Origin: Wolbachia endosymbiont of Oedothorax gibbosus
GTDB lineage: Bacteria > Pseudomonadota > Alphaproteobacteria > Rickettsiales > Anaplasmataceae
DNA: 64,000 nt
NCBI RefSeq assembly: GCF_936270145.1
Contig: NZ_OW370537.1
Coordinates: 186,001 to 250,000, forward strand
Direction: 5' to 3'
Below, in pieces: positions 1-9,817 of the stretch (positions within the stretch are counted from its first letter, which is position 1; each line of letters starts with the position of its first letter). The notes below the pieces were generated by a model, which saw only the letters and a program-made list of their open reading frames with translations, had not been told where the DNA came from and searched no databases. Both the position numbers and the translations under genes were made by a program.

Positions 1-1
1 G

Positions 2-1138
2 CACCTTGTTGAAACTGAACAAAAGTTCATCGTGCTTAAAATGGATAAGAAGCAGGGTAATATTGTAGTATCAAGAAAGCTGGTGTTAGAAAAATTGCAC
101 GCTGGTGAAAAAATTAAATTTTTAGAATCTTTAAATGAAGGCGATATAATAGAAGGGAAAATAAAAAGCATCACTCATTACGGTGTATTTGTCGGTATTC
201 ATGAATCAGATGTAGTGGGAGTTATAGATGGATTGCTACATATTACAGATATCTCTTGGAGTAGGGTAAGTCATCCATCTGCAGTTTTTGCTTATGGCCA
301 AACTATAAAAGTTAAAATTATAAAAATAGATAAGGAAAATGCGAAAGTTTCCTTAGGTGTAAAGCAGCTAGAAGATAGCCCTTGGCAAGATGCAGAGTCA
401 AAATATCCAGTTGATAGTGTGCATAAGGGTCATGTAACAAGTATAGAAGATTATGGATTATTTGTTGAGCTTAGACCTGGAATTGAAGGTTTAGTACACT
501 CATCGGAAATAACTTGGGTTAAGAGCAATTTACCAATTAGTAGTCTCGTGACAAGGGGACAAGAAGTATATGTAAAAATTCTTAGTGTTGACATTGCTAA
601 AAGTAGGATGAGTTTAAGTATGAAAAGGTGTATAGATAATCCTTGGCAAGTATGTGTTAATAAGTATCCTCCTGGTTCTATTATTTCTGGTGAGGTTAAG
701 AATAATGCCGGCTCATATATATCTGTTGCTTTCAATGATTCTGAAATAGATGAGAACGTAGAAGGGACAATCTATTTGAAAGATCTAAGTTGGTCTAAAA
801 ATAGCTCAGATGAGATAAAGAAATATAATGTAGGTGATAAAATAGAAGCAAAAGTAATAAGGGCTAACATGAATCGGGCAAGAATTTATCTTGGCATAAA
901 ACAAATAGAGTATGACCCTCTTGAAGAACTAATAAAGAAAGTTGAGGTAGGCGATAAAATACAGGTTACTGTAGGTAAGAGAGAAGAGAATGGACTAGTC
1001 GTTGAAGTTGAGAACGATGTAACCCTTCTAATAGATCAAGAGCATTTACCGGAAAATAAAAAGTTCTCTATATCAGAAAAAATAGAAGTTGAAGTATTGG
1101 GTGTTGAAGAATATAACATAGTATTATCTGCTAAGTGA
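2..1138 (+). CDS. rpsA: 30S ribosomal protein S1, 3' part (cut by window edge)
   Basis: The reading frame is open to the left edge of the window, so this is the C-terminal two thirds of the protein and a GTG at 32 is only an internal codon. Four S1 RNA-binding repeats can be seen, beginning near GDIIEGKIKSITHYGVFVGI, DSVHKGHVTSIEDYGLFVEL, PGSIISGEVKN and VGDKIQVTVGKREENGL. The linker signatures KVSLGVKQLEDSPW, RMSLSMKRCIDNPW and IYLGIKQIEYDPL are typical of S1 between repeats. S1 binds mRNA on the small ribosomal subunit and is needed to initiate on leaders with weak Shine-Dalgarno sequences. An IHF/HU gene follows 29 bases downstream, the usual rpsA neighbour in proteobacteria. Confidence 0.96.
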   Translation, partial: HLVETEQKFIVLKMDKKQGNIVVSRKLVLEKLHAGEKIKFLESLNEGDIIEGKIKSITHYGVFVGIHESDVVGVIDGLLHITDISWSRVSHPSAVFAYGQTIKVKIIKIDKENAKVSLGVKQLEDSPWQDAESKYPVDSVHKGHVTSIEDYGLFVELRPGIEGLVHSSEITWVKSNLPISSLVTRGQEVYVKILSVDIAKSRMSLSMKRCIDNPWQVCVNKYPPGSIISGEVKNNAGSYISVAFNDSEIDENVEGTIYLKDLSWSKNSSDEIKKYNVGDKIEAKVIRANMNRARIYLGIKQIEYDPLEELIKKVEVGDKIQVTVGKREENGLVVEVENDVTLLIDQEHLPENKKFSISEKIEVEVLGVEEYNIVLSAK

Positions 1139-1167
1139 TAAGGTTTACTTATTTTGGCTTCATATAA

Positions 1168-1446
1168 ATGGCAACAAAATCTGATATAATAGCAAGGGTA
1201 GCAAAAAGACATCCTTTTTTAGATAAGATTGTTATAGCAGCTATAGTTGATAGGTTTTTTGGGATACTTTCAAGCACATTGAAACATCATAATAGAGTTG
1301 AAATTAGGGGATTTGGTTCTTTTTCAGTTAGAAGTTATAACTTGAAAGAAGTGGGCCATTTAATGTTACAGAAGTTTACAAAGAATCAATACTTTAAAAC
1401 ATATTTTCGTAGCAGTAAAAAATTGTCTGATTTGATAAATGAATAA
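1168..1446 (+). CDS. ihfB: HU/IHF-family DNA-bending protein, probably IHF beta
   Basis: A 92-residue protein of the usual length of the bacterial histone-like HU/IHF family. It starts MATKSDIIARVAKRHP and contains VEIRGFGSFSVRSYN, matching the family signature around the DNA-embracing arm (GFG-F). The next part of the arm is poorly conserved: the usual RNPKTGE segment is replaced by EVGHLMLQK, so the DNA contacts may differ from classical IHF. Position directly after rpsA supports IHF beta rather than HU, but the name is inferred from context. It should bend DNA as a dimer in nucleoid structure and transcription control. Confidence 0.85.
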   Translation: MATKSDIIARVAKRHPFLDKIVIAAIVDRFFGILSSTLKHHNRVEIRGFGSFSVRSYNLKEVGHLMLQKFTKNQYFKTYFRSSKKLSDLINE

Positions 1447-1518
1447 AAACTTATACTATAAATAAGATGAAAGTAGGAATTTAAGTTTATACTGTACAAT
1501 AAAAATTTTTAGCATCAT

Positions 1519-1836
1519 ATGCAAGTAGTAGAAATAGTTATACGTAATAACACATATAAAATATCTTGCGAAAGTGGGAAGAAGAGCCATTTATTACGCC
1601 TTGCTAATAGTTTTGACAAGCTAGTTGGTTCTGTATCTCAAAAAATTGGAGGTAAGGGTTCGGATGCATTAAATTTCTTACTTGCAGCACTAATTCTTGA
1701 GGATAAAATTTTAGAATTAACAAAGCGGTTGGATGAAGTCAATCAAGAGCGCGAAAATTATAAAAACGAGAAAAAAATAGAATATACTGAGGTGCTAGGT
1801 AAGGTAAATAAGATTATTGAGTGCATAAAGGATTAG
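1519..1836 (+). CDS. zapA: cell division protein ZapA
   Basis: A 105-residue protein with the ZapA layout: an N-terminal beta-strand segment (VEIVIRNNTYKISCESGKKSHLLRLANSFDKLV) followed by a long helix with heptad character, ILEDKILELTKRLDEVNQERENYKNEKK. ZapA binds FtsZ at midcell and bundles its filaments. The 3' end overlaps the 3' end of the convergent sdhE gene by 23 bases. No ssrS-like 6S RNA, often found after zapA in other proteobacteria, was recognised here. Confidence 0.85.
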   Translation: MQVVEIVIRNNTYKISCESGKKSHLLRLANSFDKLVGSVSQKIGGKGSDALNFLLAALILEDKILELTKRLDEVNQERENYKNEKKIEYTEVLGKVNKIIECIKD

Positions 1837-2089
1837 CTTCAATAAAGCAAGCAATTAAATTGACTATCTGACTACTTAAGCCAGGAGGGAGGTTTGTTTT
1901 GCGAGTTATGTAACAATATAATTCGTAATCATCAAGATCAACTATTTTTTCGTATTCGATTAGTTCGCTTAAGGAAAATTTATCAAGATATTTCAATGCG
2001 AAATGCCCTAAAAGTATATCGGTTTCTTTGCAACCCCTATGCCAGCTTCTATACATCAATTTTCTTCTGAGTAGTGAGGTATCTGTCAT
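1814..2089 (-). CDS. sdhE: SdhE family FAD assembly factor for succinate dehydrogenase
   Basis: A 91-residue protein with the SdhE/YgfY core RRKLMYRSWHRGCKETDILLG, including the RGxxE motif (RGCKE) known to be needed for covalent flavinylation of SdhA. The following helices (FSLSELIEYEKIVDLDDYELYCYIT) also fit the five-helix fold. Family members are small (80-100 residues) and cytoplasmic. It is convergent with zapA and overlaps its last codons. Confidence 0.85.
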   Translation of the reverse strand: MTDTSLLRRKLMYRSWHRGCKETDILLGHFALKYLDKFSLSELIEYEKIVDLDDYELYCYITRKTNLPPGLSSQIVNLIACFIEANPLCTQ

Positions 2090-2189
2090 TACAATTAAAC
2101 TTTTTTTTAATTTAAAAGTTAAACTAAATACTTGTCAAGCGAGGCGCGTTTTAATATACTTAACATTTTGTTAAGATTTAAATATACAG

Positions 2190-3308
2190 GTGGAGTTAAT
2201 TTCTAATCTTATCCATCAATTTAGCGATGGAATATATTATTTTTTATCATTTTCTTTAATAATTTCTATCATAGTATTCGTGCATGAATATGGGCATTAT
2301 ATTGTTGCCAAAGCATGCAAAGTTAAAGTTGAATCTTTTTCTATAGGTTTTGGTCCTGAAATTTTTGGTTTTAACGATAAGTCTGGAACTAGGTGGAAAT
2401 TAAGCGCTGTTCCATTGGGTGGTTATGTTAAAATGCTAGGAGATACTAATGTAGCGAGTGTTCCAGCTGATCAACAAGAATTGACGGAAGAAGAAAAATT
2501 GTATTCATTTCATGCAAAACCGCGGTATAAAAAAGCAGCAGTGGTTTTTGCAGGACCCTTTGCAAATATGATACTTGCTGTTATAGCTTTTACAGTATTT
2601 TTTAGCACGGCAGGTTATTACCGCACTCCACCGGTGATTAGGGATGTAATTGAAGGAAGTGCAGCCAAACAAGCTGGTTTGTTGCCAGGTGATACTATTA
2701 CGCAAATTAATGAGAATGAAATAAAGTACTTTGAAGATATTTCACGTGTGATAATGTCGAATCCCAAGACGAGGATGGAAATTAAGTATAGCAGAAATAA
2801 TGAGGAGCGTAGAACTAGCCTGACTCCATTGACAATTGAGAGTAGAGATGTTTTTGGCAACGTAATAGAAAGAGAAACTATAGGGATTATTTCAGTCAAT
2901 ACATTAAAGCAGTCATCTTTTCTTGGGGCTGTGAGCTTATCAGTCAGTGAAACTTACCACACTATGTGCTTAACGATCAAAGCTATCTTTCAAATTATCA
3001 TTGGTAAGAGAAGTGCAAGTGAAATAGGTGGACCAATAAAAATTGCAAAATATTCAGGGCAATCAGCCAAAAAAGGATTTATTATGGTTGTGTATCTCAT
3101 GGCAATTATTTCAGCTAATTTAGCTGCGATTAACTTGCTACCAATTCCGCTACTAGATGGTGGGCATTTATTTCGTTATATTATAGAAGCAGTTATACGT
3201 AGAGATTTAAGTTTGAAATATCAAAAATATGAGGCTACCTTTGGTGCTTTCATTTTGTTCTTGCTGATGGCAATTGCAATTTCGAATGATATTAGGAGTC
3301 TTTTTTAA
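2190..3308 (+). CDS. rseP: RIP metalloprotease RseP (site-2 protease, M50)
   Basis: Intramembrane zinc protease of 372 residues that cleaves membrane-anchored anti-sigma factors and leftover signal peptides. The zinc site HEYGH lies in the first transmembrane helix (IVFVHEYGHYIVAKACKVKVESFSIGFGPE). A PDZ domain follows (DVIEGSAAKQAGLLPGDTI), then the second catalytic membrane motif NLLPIPLLDGGH. The start is GTG at 2190. It opens the envelope cluster rseP-bamA-skp-fabZ on the plus strand. Confidence 0.96.
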   Translation: MELISNLIHQFSDGIYYFLSFSLIISIIVFVHEYGHYIVAKACKVKVESFSIGFGPEIFGFNDKSGTRWKLSAVPLGGYVKMLGDTNVASVPADQQELTEEEKLYSFHAKPRYKKAAVVFAGPFANMILAVIAFTVFFSTAGYYRTPPVIRDVIEGSAAKQAGLLPGDTITQINENEIKYFEDISRVIMSNPKTRMEIKYSRNNEERRTSLTPLTIESRDVFGNVIERETIGIISVNTLKQSSFLGAVSLSVSETYHTMCLTIKAIFQIIIGKRSASEIGGPIKIAKYSGQSAKKGFIMVVYLMAIISANLAAINLLPIPLLDGGHLFRYIIEAVIRRDLSLKYQKYEATFGAFILFLLMAIAISNDIRSLF

Positions 3309-3315
3309 AATAAAT

Positions 3316-5652
3316 ATGAAAAAGCTATTTTACATACTAATAGTAATTTTTATCTCCTTTCCCGCTCTACTTGTTGCTTTAGAAAATAAGGAAAAAACGC
3401 AGATAAAAGATATCAAATATATTGGTAATGAGCGTGTAAGCAATCAAACAATAGGTTTTTATATAAAATTGGAACCTGGTAATTATGTAAACGACGATGA
3501 TATAGATTCGATTATAAAAGGTTTATATAAAACAAAGTTGTTTGCTAGTGTTAACGCTTATATCGATGATAAAAAAAATTTGGTAATAAAAATTCAAGAA
3601 AATCCACTAATTAACAAGATAATATTAAAGGGTAATAAATTATTTAACAGCAAAGAGCTGCTAAATAATGTAATTCAGTCAAAATCGCTAACTATTTTTA
3701 CTGAAACAAAATTGCAAAACGATTTAGTGAATTTAGTCACTACTTATAGAAATAACGGTAAGATTAGTGTTAAAATTGAATATGACCTGAATAAGCTTGA
3801 TGGCAATAGGGTCAATCTAATTTTTAAAATAAAAGAAGGCAAAACCTCTAAAATTAAGGATATAAGATTTATAGGCAACAAAAACTTTTCTGAAAATGAG
3901 CTAGAGCAAGTTATCAAAAGACATAGTAATGACATATTTAGTAAATTATTTAGAGCCATTTTTAAAGGCGGAAATCATTATTCACCGCAATATCTATTGA
4001 TTAACACAGAATTGCTCGATAATTTTTATTCATCTAAAGGATATATTCAAAATAATATTCAACCAATTGTTGAGATTAACAATAACAATCAAACAGAGTT
4101 AACTTTTTTGATTGACGAAGGACAGCAGTATTTATTTGGAAATAATGAGGTTAATGTTGAAAATGAAATTCAGGATTTGAGCTTAAAAAAAGAAATATTA
4201 GATTTTATAACAGAGGAAAACGATAAGATATTTAATAGAGTTAAAATTAATAATACAGTAGAAAAAATAAACAAATATTTAAATGAGAAAGGATATATAT
4301 TTGCAAAAGTTAATCCAGAGTATGCACAACGTGACAATGTTGTAGATGTAACCTATAGAGTGCTGCCGGGTAAAAAGATTTATATAAATCAAATTACAAT
4401 TGATGGTAACGATCGCACTTTAGATAAAGTGATCAGAAGTAAGCTAAGTGTAGCAGAAGGTGATGCGTACAATATATCTGAGATTCAAAAGTCACGTAAA
4501 AAACTAATGAGTAGTGATTTTTTTGAAACAGTGAAAGTAAATAGTTACGCAGTTAATGACGATGCAGTAAATCTTGACTTAAATGTTAAAGAAAAAAACA
4601 CTACTTCGTTGTATTTGGGAGGCGGTGTGTCTCTTCCTGGTGGAGCATTGATTAAAATTGACCTCAAAGACCGTAATTTATTTGGTACTGGAAAAGAGCT
4701 CTCTTTTGCTCTTGAAAAAAGTCAATACGCATTTTCTACTGATTTAGAGTTTGTTGAAAGTAATTTTAACGATTCTGATACGTCACTAGGCATGGGTATA
4801 TTTTATGAAAAACAAGATAAACCAAACACTACTTTTGATAGTTGCGATATGGGATTGTTTACAAAGTTATCATATAAAGTCACAGAGAACTTAACTAATT
4901 CCCTTCGCTATTCTTATAAGTATAATCATATACACATGGATAATAAGGGTGGACAAGACACCGATATCTCTGAAATAATACTGGACCGAAAAGGTGAACA
5001 TCAGATTTCATCAGTGGGATACACGTTGGCATATAATAAACTGGATAATCTATATGCCCCAAAAGAAGGGTATTTACTGCGCTTAAGTCAGGATATTTCA
5101 GGATTGAGAGGAAACGTGAATTTCCTAAAATCTGAATTCTTATCTTTTTATACGCACCCTATATTAAGCAAAATTGACGATGATATAACGCTGCGCTTTA
5201 AGATGGCGGCAGGTCATATTTTTTCTTATACTGATGAAGATCTAAACATTGGCCAGCACTTTTTTAAAGGGGGTAATGAGATTAGAGGGTTTGACCTTTC
5301 TGGCATTGGACCAAGAGCAGAAGACAAAAATAAAAGCTCATTGGGAGGCAAAACTTATTTTAATCTAACACAGCAAGTAGATTTCCCACTACCAAAACTA
5401 TATGACTATGCTGGTATCAAAGGCTCATTATTTGTTGACTATGCAACACTTTTCGGCTTAGATGATAAAAATAAGAAGTATGAAGGGAAATACTACGATA
5501 GCAAGCTTGTGAGAGTGTCACCAGGTTTTGGCTTTTCAATGCTTTCTCCTTTTGGTAGACTTAGATTGGATTTCGGGTTTCCTTTAGTAAAGGAATCTTA
5601 TGATATAATACCATCATCAAATGTTAAATTTTCTATTGAAGCGGGGATTTGA
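3316..5652 (+). CDS. bamA: outer membrane protein assembly factor BamA
   Basis: I start this gene at the ATG at 3316, not at an in-frame ATG at 3274 inside rseP, because MKKLFYILIVIFISFPALLVALE is then a clean signal peptide. The mature protein begins with repeated POTRA domains (for example IKDIKYIGNERVSNQTIGFYI and IKDIRFIGNKNFSENELEQVI), about five in the first 430 residues, followed by a 16-strand barrel domain of the surface antigen family. The barrel motif GGNEIRGFDLSGIGPR holds the conserved RGF. BamA folds and inserts outer membrane proteins. It ends with isoleucine instead of the aromatic residue usual for barrel proteins. The next gene starts directly after its stop. Confidence 0.96.
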   Translation: MKKLFYILIVIFISFPALLVALENKEKTQIKDIKYIGNERVSNQTIGFYIKLEPGNYVNDDDIDSIIKGLYKTKLFASVNAYIDDKKNLVIKIQENPLINKIILKGNKLFNSKELLNNVIQSKSLTIFTETKLQNDLVNLVTTYRNNGKISVKIEYDLNKLDGNRVNLIFKIKEGKTSKIKDIRFIGNKNFSENELEQVIKRHSNDIFSKLFRAIFKGGNHYSPQYLLINTELLDNFYSSKGYIQNNIQPIVEINNNNQTELTFLIDEGQQYLFGNNEVNVENEIQDLSLKKEILDFITEENDKIFNRVKINNTVEKINKYLNEKGYIFAKVNPEYAQRDNVVDVTYRVLPGKKIYINQITIDGNDRTLDKVIRSKLSVAEGDAYNISEIQKSRKKLMSSDFFETVKVNSYAVNDDAVNLDLNVKEKNTTSLYLGGGVSLPGGALIKIDLKDRNLFGTGKELSFALEKSQYAFSTDLEFVESNFNDSDTSLGMGIFYEKQDKPNTTFDSCDMGLFTKLSYKVTENLTNSLRYSYKYNHIHMDNKGGQDTDISEIILDRKGEHQISSVGYTLAYNKLDNLYAPKEGYLLRLSQDISGLRGNVNFLKSEFLSFYTHPILSKIDDDITLRFKMAAGHIFSYTDEDLNIGQHFFKGGNEIRGFDLSGIGPRAEDKNKSSLGGKTYFNLTQQVDFPLPKLYDYAGIKGSLFVDYATLFGLDDKNKKYEGKYYDSKLVRVSPGFGFSMLSPFGRLRLDFGFPLVKESYDIIPSSNVKFSIEAGI

Positions 5653-6204
5653 ATGAAATATATACAGTTATTTATATCAGTTATTGCCTTAATTATTTCC
5701 TTATTTGTGGGATATAAGTTTGTAGGATATCAACCTCAGAACACAAAAGCTGCAATTATCGATAGTGACAAAGTCATCAATGAATCTCTTGCTCTGCAAA
5801 ATATACAACAACAAATAAAGGAGCAGAATTCTAGATTACAACAAGAATTTGAAAATGAGTTAGAAAAATTCAAACCATCAAAAGAAGAATTTGACCTTTT
5901 GTCAGAAGAAGCAAAAAAGGAAAAGACAGAACAGTTTAATAAGCACACTGTAAATGTTAGAGATAATTACGCTAAAAAAATGTTACATTTAGAAGAAAGC
6001 TATAGAGACGCAGTAGAGAGTGTTTTTAACAAGATAAAAGAAGTTGCTAAAAAAATGGCAGAAAAAAACAACATAGATTTGGTAGTATTTATTTCAAAAA
6101 AGAACCAAGTTTTATACTACACGGATGAAGTTGATTTATCAGATGTGGTATTAAACAATATAAACAAGGAAATACCTGAATTTGCTTTAAAAGGCATTGA
6201 GTAG
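5653..6204 (+). CDS. skp: OmpH/Skp family periplasmic chaperone
   Basis: A 183-residue protein with an N-terminal membrane or signal segment (LFISVIALIISLFVGYKFVGY) and a long charged coiled coil from about residue 45 to 135 (QNIQQQIKEQNSRLQQEFENELEKFKPSKEEF...). It ends with the small beta segment NIDLVVFISKKNQVLYY, the Skp layout. Skp holds unfolded outer membrane proteins in the periplasm for BamA. It begins immediately after the bamA stop, so the genes are co-transcribed. The N-terminal segment could be an uncleaved anchor. Confidence 0.88.
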   Translation: MKYIQLFISVIALIISLFVGYKFVGYQPQNTKAAIIDSDKVINESLALQNIQQQIKEQNSRLQQEFENELEKFKPSKEEFDLLSEEAKKEKTEQFNKHTVNVRDNYAKKMLHLEESYRDAVESVFNKIKEVAKKMAEKNNIDLVVFISKKNQVLYYTDEVDLSDVVLNNINKEIPEFALKGIE

Positions 6205-6208
6205 GCTT

Positions 6209-6640
6209 ATGCAATTTAATATCAGTGATATTATAAAAATATTGCCACATTCTTATCCGTTTCTCTTAGTAGATAGAGTTATAGAGTGTGATCATGGTAA
6301 AAGTATAAAAGCAATCAAAAATGTGACTTTCAATGAGCCATTTTTTATTGGCCACTTCCCTGGTCATCCAATAATGCCAGGAGTCTTGATAATTGAATCT
6401 CTAGCTCAGGCATCTGCTATATGTGTTCTAGGTAAAGAAACAATAGAAAATAAAGTTGTTTACTTGAGATCCATTGAAAATGCAAAATTCAGAAAGCTAG
6501 TTACTCCAGGGGACACATTGATTCTTCAAGCTAACATTCAAAGTGTGTGTTTAGGTGTACACAAATTTAGGTGTATTGCATCTGTTGGCGAAGAAAAAGT
6601 TGCAGAAGCAACAATCTCAGCAGTACTGCAAAATAAATAA
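6209..6640 (+). CDS. fabZ: 3-hydroxyacyl-ACP dehydratase FabZ
   Basis: I place the start at the ATG at 6209 (MQFNISDIIKILPHSYPFLL). A TTG at 6197 in the same frame overlaps skp and is less likely. The hot-dog fold signature FFIGHFPGHPIMPGVLIIES carries the catalytic His, and the Glu is in LIIESLAQAS. FabZ dehydrates 3-hydroxyacyl-ACP in fatty acid elongation. Placement after bamA-skp mirrors the bamA-skp-lpxD-fabZ cluster of other proteobacteria, here without the lipid A genes lpxD and lpxA, which fits a cell that makes no lipopolysaccharide. Confidence 0.95.
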   Translation: MQFNISDIIKILPHSYPFLLVDRVIECDHGKSIKAIKNVTFNEPFFIGHFPGHPIMPGVLIIESLAQASAICVLGKETIENKVVYLRSIENAKFRKLVTPGDTLILQANIQSVCLGVHKFRCIASVGEEKVAEATISAVLQNK

Positions 6641-6685
6641 AATCTTCATCTGTAAGAGACAGCATGTACACTTTATAGTATAGCA

Positions 6686-9613
6686 ATGAAGCTGAATTTC
6701 AAAATCTCATTTTCGAATCTATATACTCGCAATGGATTAATAAAATTAGATGAGACATTTTTGAATTATATTAAATCATGTGATGAGAGCTTGTTTTGTT
6801 CATTAATTGAAGCAAGAGAAAAAGCAGCTTCTTCTTCGATTTCATCCCAGTGTCACCCCCCATTATCCCAGTGTCACCCCCCGTCATCCCAGTGTCATCC
6901 CCCGTCATCCCAGTGTCATCCCCCGTCATCCCAGTGCTCGACACTGGGATCTAGGAAACAAGAAGGACGGTCAGCTACTTGGATGACGGATAGCCAGCTC
7001 ATTATAGACCTTTCGTGCTTACTTGATGAATTTATTGCAAAACTTTTCAACATTGAAAAAGAAATAGAGGAGCTAAAGAAAAAGCACAACAACTTTGCTC
7101 TAATATATAAATGCAAAAGGTTATTTGTCCAACGCTATGCATTGAAGAAATACACTGATATAGCAAATATTGATTATGTTACCAACAGATTAAATAGTTT
7201 CCTTACTTTGCCAACAACAGAAAAAAATTTTGCCGAGCAGGTGATGCGTTGGTTTGAAGATAAAGAAAATCACAAAGAAGAAATAGAACTTGCGGCACAA
7301 TATGCAGTGTGGAGAGTAAAAAATAAACAGAGTATATTATTCAGTATTCATAAAAAAATCGACCACGAAAACCTCATACCATTTTCTAAAAAAGAAGTAG
7401 ACAGGGCTGAAGTGCTGTATTCAAATGAAGTAAAAAGACGATATGGTTTTGACCTAACAAACAAAAAGGTGAGTTTGAATAAAGCATTGGATAATGCTCA
7501 CTACTGCATATTTTGTCATAAGCAAAGTAAGGACAGCTGCTCAAAGGGGCTAATTAATAACGACAATACCTTTAAACAGTCCCCACTAAAAGTTGAACTG
7601 CATGGCTGTCCACTAGAACAGAAAATATCAGAAATGAATCTGGTGAAAGGCGAAGGATACAGCATAGCAAGTCTTGCAATTGTGATGATAGATAATCCGC
7701 TATGTGCAGCCACTGGGCACAGAATATGCAATGATTGCATGAACTCGTGCATATATCAGAAACAAGAGCCTGTAAATGTGCCAATGGTTGAAACAAGGAT
7801 TTTGGATGATGTGCTTAGTTTACCGTACGGATTTGAAATATATTCTCTGCTCAGCCGTTGGAATCCTTTAAATTTTCAGCGTCCATTGCCAAGAGGAAAC
7901 ACTGGAAAAAACGTCCTAGTTGTAGGCCTTGGTCCTGCTGGTTTTAATTTAGCTCATCATTTATTGAATGATGGGCATAACGTTATTGCTATTGATGGAC
8001 TAAAAATTGAGCCTTTGATCGATAATCTTCAGCTAATTAAAGATTTTGAACACGAAAAATTGAGTGAACGCATGGCAGGAGGGTTTGGTGGGGTGGCAGA
8101 ATATGGTATTACTTCTCGGTGGGATAAGAATTACTTAAAGATTATTAGATTACTGCTGGAAAGACGTGAGAATTTCGCACTTTATGGAGGCATTCGTTTT
8201 GGTGGCACGATTAATGTTGATGACGCGTTCAACTTGGGTTTTGATCACATTGCCTTAGCACTTGGCTCTGGTAAGCCACGAATGATCAAAATAAAAAACA
8301 TACTAGCTCGTGGAGTACGCATGGCATCTGATTTTCTGATGTTGTTACAACTGACTGGCGCTCTTAAATTTGATTCTATAGCAAATTTGCAAGTTCGTAT
8401 GCCGATAGTTGTCATAGGTGCGGGGCTTACTGCGATTGACACTGCCACTGAAGCTTTAGCGTATTATCCAATTCAAGTAGAAAAATTTCTTCTTCGTTAT
8501 GAGATATTAGTTGATAAGTATGGAAAGGACTGTGTTGAAAAAGATTGGACAGAAGAAGAACACAAAATTGCAAATGAGCTCATATCGCACGCAAAGTTGA
8601 TCCAAGCAGAGCAAGAGTTAGCAAAAAAAGAGAATAGAGAAATAAAAATATTAGAGTTAATGCAGAGCCTCGGGGGAGTGAAAGTTATATATAGAAAAGA
8701 GCTAAAAGATTCACCAAGTTATCGATTAAATAGCGAAGAGGTGCAAAACGCATTATCAGAAGGGATTTACTTTATTGAAAACTTAGAGCCAGTTGAAGTT
8801 GTGACGGATAAATATAACCATGCTGAATCAATAAAACTGATAGACACAAAATCCGGCGAAATCAAACGTATAAAAGCACGTTCTATTTTTATAGCAGCAG
8901 GTACTGAGCCAAATACAGTTATTGCAACAGAAGATAAAAGGCATTTTAAATTAAGTAATGGGTATTTTACTCAATTGAATTCATCAGGAAAAGAAATGGA
9001 TCCAATATTTTCTCCTAAGATGCGAAATAAAGACAGAATATTAGTATACAAGCAAGGCAATAAAACAATTAGCTTTTTTGGTGACCTTCATCCTTCGTAT
9101 AGCGGCAGTGTCGTGAAAGCTATGGCAAGTGCTAAGAACGGCTACCCTATTATTTCTCAGCTTTTGAGTAGAGTTAATAGCTTCGTTTCTGTCATTCCAG
9201 TGTGTGATGTTGTGGGCCAGAAAAAAAATGCGTGGTCAAGTGTTGAAGACCTGGCTAATGAAGAATTCTTCAATAGAATCAAAGAGCAATTCACTGCAAA
9301 AGTCATAAAAGTTCAATATTTAACAGATAAAGTGATAGAAATAGTGATTAAAGCACCTCTTGCGGCAAAGAATTTTAAATCTGGACAATTTTTTAGGTTG
9401 CAAAATTTTGAAACCAATAGCAGAAAAGCCAATAATACAAACCTTGCTATGGAAGGTATAGCCGTAACCGGCACTGAAGTAGACAAAAAAAAGGAATTAT
9501 TTCCACTGTTGTGCTTGAAACTGGCGGCTCCACTAATTTATGCAGACACTTAAGAGAAGGTGAGCAAATAATTCTTATGGGTCCAACTGGCAGCCCTACT
9601 GAGGTTCATTAAA
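6686..9613 (+). pseudogene. GltD-like NAD(P)/FAD oxidoreductase, frameshifted and 3' truncated
   Basis: The open part (6686-9553, 955 residues) has a Cys-rich GltD-type iron-sulphur region (CIFCHKQSKDSCSKG; CAATGHRICNDCMNSC), then a Rossmann dinucleotide site VLVVGLGPAGFNLAHHLL near residue 408 and a second one, VVIGAGLTAIDTATEAL. The C-terminal part begins a ferredoxin-reductase-like domain (FKSGQFFRLQNFE). At an A8 run (9485-9492) the frame shifts. In the next frame the same domain continues as GIISTVVLETGGSTNLCRHL and ILMGPTGSPTEV, then hits a stop at 9611-9613, so the NAD-binding end is missing. An in-frame repeat insertion lies at 6842-6989. It may have been an electron-transfer oxidoreductase; activity now is doubtful unless a shorter product suffices. 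Confidence 0.75.
6842..6989 (+). repeat. in-frame palindromic repeat element with 21-base tandem units
   Basis: About 147 bases of GC-rich repeat inside the gltD-like gene. A unit of 21 bases (tcatcccagtgtcatccccc plus g) is repeated about four times, followed by a hairpin: stem atcccagtg at 6928-6936, loop ctcga, stem cactgggat at 6942-6950, and a tail ending ggatgacgg. In frame it encodes SSQCHPP repeated, then STLGSRKQEGRSATWMTDS. The same sequence family occurs at 26048, 26290, 45533 and 61368 in this window. Confidence 0.85.
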
Positions 9614-9817
9614 TCTATTTTGTATTCATTATACCACAATGTATATTATTTATTAATAAATCTACACTACAATAACGATTTTTATTAAGGTAGTATTATG
9701 ACATATCATTTAACACACTGCTTTCACAAACGAATGTTCGTACAGTTGTGTAACAAGCAGCGAAATACCAAGTTGTAGAAGTTGCTTTAGCCTTCCTAAC
9801 CTTCCCTTCAAAGTAGT
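9614..9817. other. gene-free spacer with a small dispersed repeat
   Basis: About 200 bases of AT-rich sequence after the broken oxidoreductase and before the 3' end of fmt. The only structure I can point to is the 12-mer aatgttcgtaca at 9733-9744, which recurs at 45663 and 61466 near palindromic repeats. It probably holds decayed remains of the missing oxidoreductase 3' end, but I could not recognise any. Confidence 0.4.

Noticed and set aside
3274-3315. Earlier start for bamA inside rseP
   Set aside because: It would put 14 residues before a clean signal peptide; the ATG at 3316 is better.
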